A stretch of DNA of 64,000 nucleotides from Bacteroidota bacterium (lineage in GTDB: Bacteria; Bacteroidota; Bacteroidia; NS11-12g; UBA955). The translations under genes were made by a program, and so were the position numbers. Below, piece by piece: positions 63,812 through 64,000 of the stretch; the stretch's first letter is position 1; each line of letters starts with the position of its first letter. Location of the stretch: NCBI GenBank assembly GCA_016787485.1, contig JAEUUL010000021.1:48891-112890 (forward strand), in the 5' to 3' direction. The notes beneath the pieces are model-generated. The model was not told the origin of the DNA. It ran no database searches and saw only the letters and a list, made by a program, of their open reading frames with translations.

Positions 63812-63839
63812 ACACGGAGAGTTCATGAACACTCGGTGT
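63812..63839. repeat. 28-base imperfect palindrome
   Basis: ACACGGAGAGTTCA and its mirror TGAACACTCGGTGT match with only two mismatched pairs around a central AT. The following CCTTGTGA is directly repeated (63844-63851, 63854-63861). It may be a hairpin or a protein site; no adjacent start codon argues for an operator. Confidence 0.45.
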
Positions 63840-63874
63840 ATTTCCTTGTGACACCTTGTGATCTTTCACTCCCC

Positions 63875-63916
63875 GGGCGGGTCTTCGTGGCATCTTCGAA
63901 GAAATGCCGACCCGCC
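63875..63916. repeat. Hairpin repeat with GGGCGGGTC / GACCCGCC arms
   Basis: GGCGGGTC at 63876-63883 pairs with GACCCGCC at 63909-63916, and an inner ATCTTCG/CGAAGAA pair extends the stem. It shares GACCCGCCACCG with the hairpin at 57477-57505, so both belong to one small repeat family. Confidence 0.5.
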
Positions 63917-63942
63917 ACCGAATCTCTGTTTCAGTGGCCCAC

Positions 63943-63969
63943 CCTGTTGGCAATTGAAACAGGTTTTTT
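63943..63969 (+). terminator. Possible intrinsic terminator after the CUB protein gene
   Basis: CCTGTT (63943-63948) pairs with AACAGG (63958-63963) over a 9-base loop and is followed by six Ts. An outer GTTTCA/TGAAAC pairing competes with it. It is 172 bases past the stop, so it may instead serve another structure. Confidence 0.45.
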
Positions 63970-64000
63970 CTACGGAATAGCGGTCGGTGTTGCTAAGCTG

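Overview
The window is a stretch of a Bacteroidota chromosome, probably a member of the Chitinophagales/Sphingobacteriales type. Four proteins end in type IX secretion or gliding-type C-terminal domains. Many lipoproteins carry Bacteroidota-style signals, promoters fit TTTG-N19-22-TAnnTTTG, and an RND pump is fused to a TolC-like domain. There is no rRNA, tRNA, transposase, phage module or CRISPR array. No gene-free stretch exceeds 300 bases; the longest are 22508-22805 (a terminator and a long inverted repeat) and 63772-64000 (a palindrome, a hairpin repeat and a terminator-like structure).

Layout. 1-6.1 kb: the 3' end of uvrA, a small barrel-like protein with a serine hydrolase lipoprotein, and two unknown exported proteins. 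6.2-8.6 kb: hmgA-hppD, a tyrosine catabolic pair on the minus strand. 8.7-15.5 kb: a YwqK/MORN-like exported protein and two large surface proteins (choice-of-anchor V plus T9SS; IgGFc-binding-like plus gliding C-terminus). 15.7-22.5 kb: a tandem M16 peptidase, gyrA and a TPR lipoprotein. 22.8-26.5 kb: a giant YwqK/MORN-like protein. 26.6-29.6 kb: a five-gene minus-strand operon headed by a GbsR/MarR regulator with a perfect 24-base palindrome in its promoter. 29.7-34.3 kb: a cytosolic periplasmic-binding-fold protein behind a BNR/PKD T9SS protein.

34.3-44.8 kb holds five tightly spaced minus-strand genes: a 1710-residue pseudokinase/AAA/GAF/adenylate cyclase, a protein resembling the N-terminal half of VioB, a kelch-like lipoprotein, a VOC protein and an exported CHAT-domain protease-like protein. 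A CRP-like palindrome lies between the predicted cyclase promoter and its start codon. 45.0-46.7 kb: a second homogentisate dioxygenase paralogue and a lipocalin. 46.8-47.8 kb: two paralogous small exported proteins.

47.8-63.8 kb is a long co-directional plus-strand block. It starts with a His-rich small protein, a CzcA/CusA-TolC fusion pump and its adaptor lipoprotein. Then come cytochrome-c-like lipoproteins (one interrupted by an in-frame TGA), a DUF5777-like barrel, two DUF1549/DUF4214-like lipoproteins, a DUF1501 protein, another CxxxxCH lipoprotein, a small lipoprotein and a CUB-plus-gliding-C-terminus surface protein. Most are exported and several may bind heme, so the block looks like one cell-envelope system of unknown purpose.

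The two most promising little-described units are the cyclase-to-CHAT unit (34.3-44.8 kb) and the cytochrome/DUF1501 envelope operon (53.8-63.8 kb). Five or six genes also have a TAnnTTTG box ending 4-5 bases before the start codon, which suggests leaderless transcripts. All family assignments come from reading the sequence and recalled family features; no database search was run.
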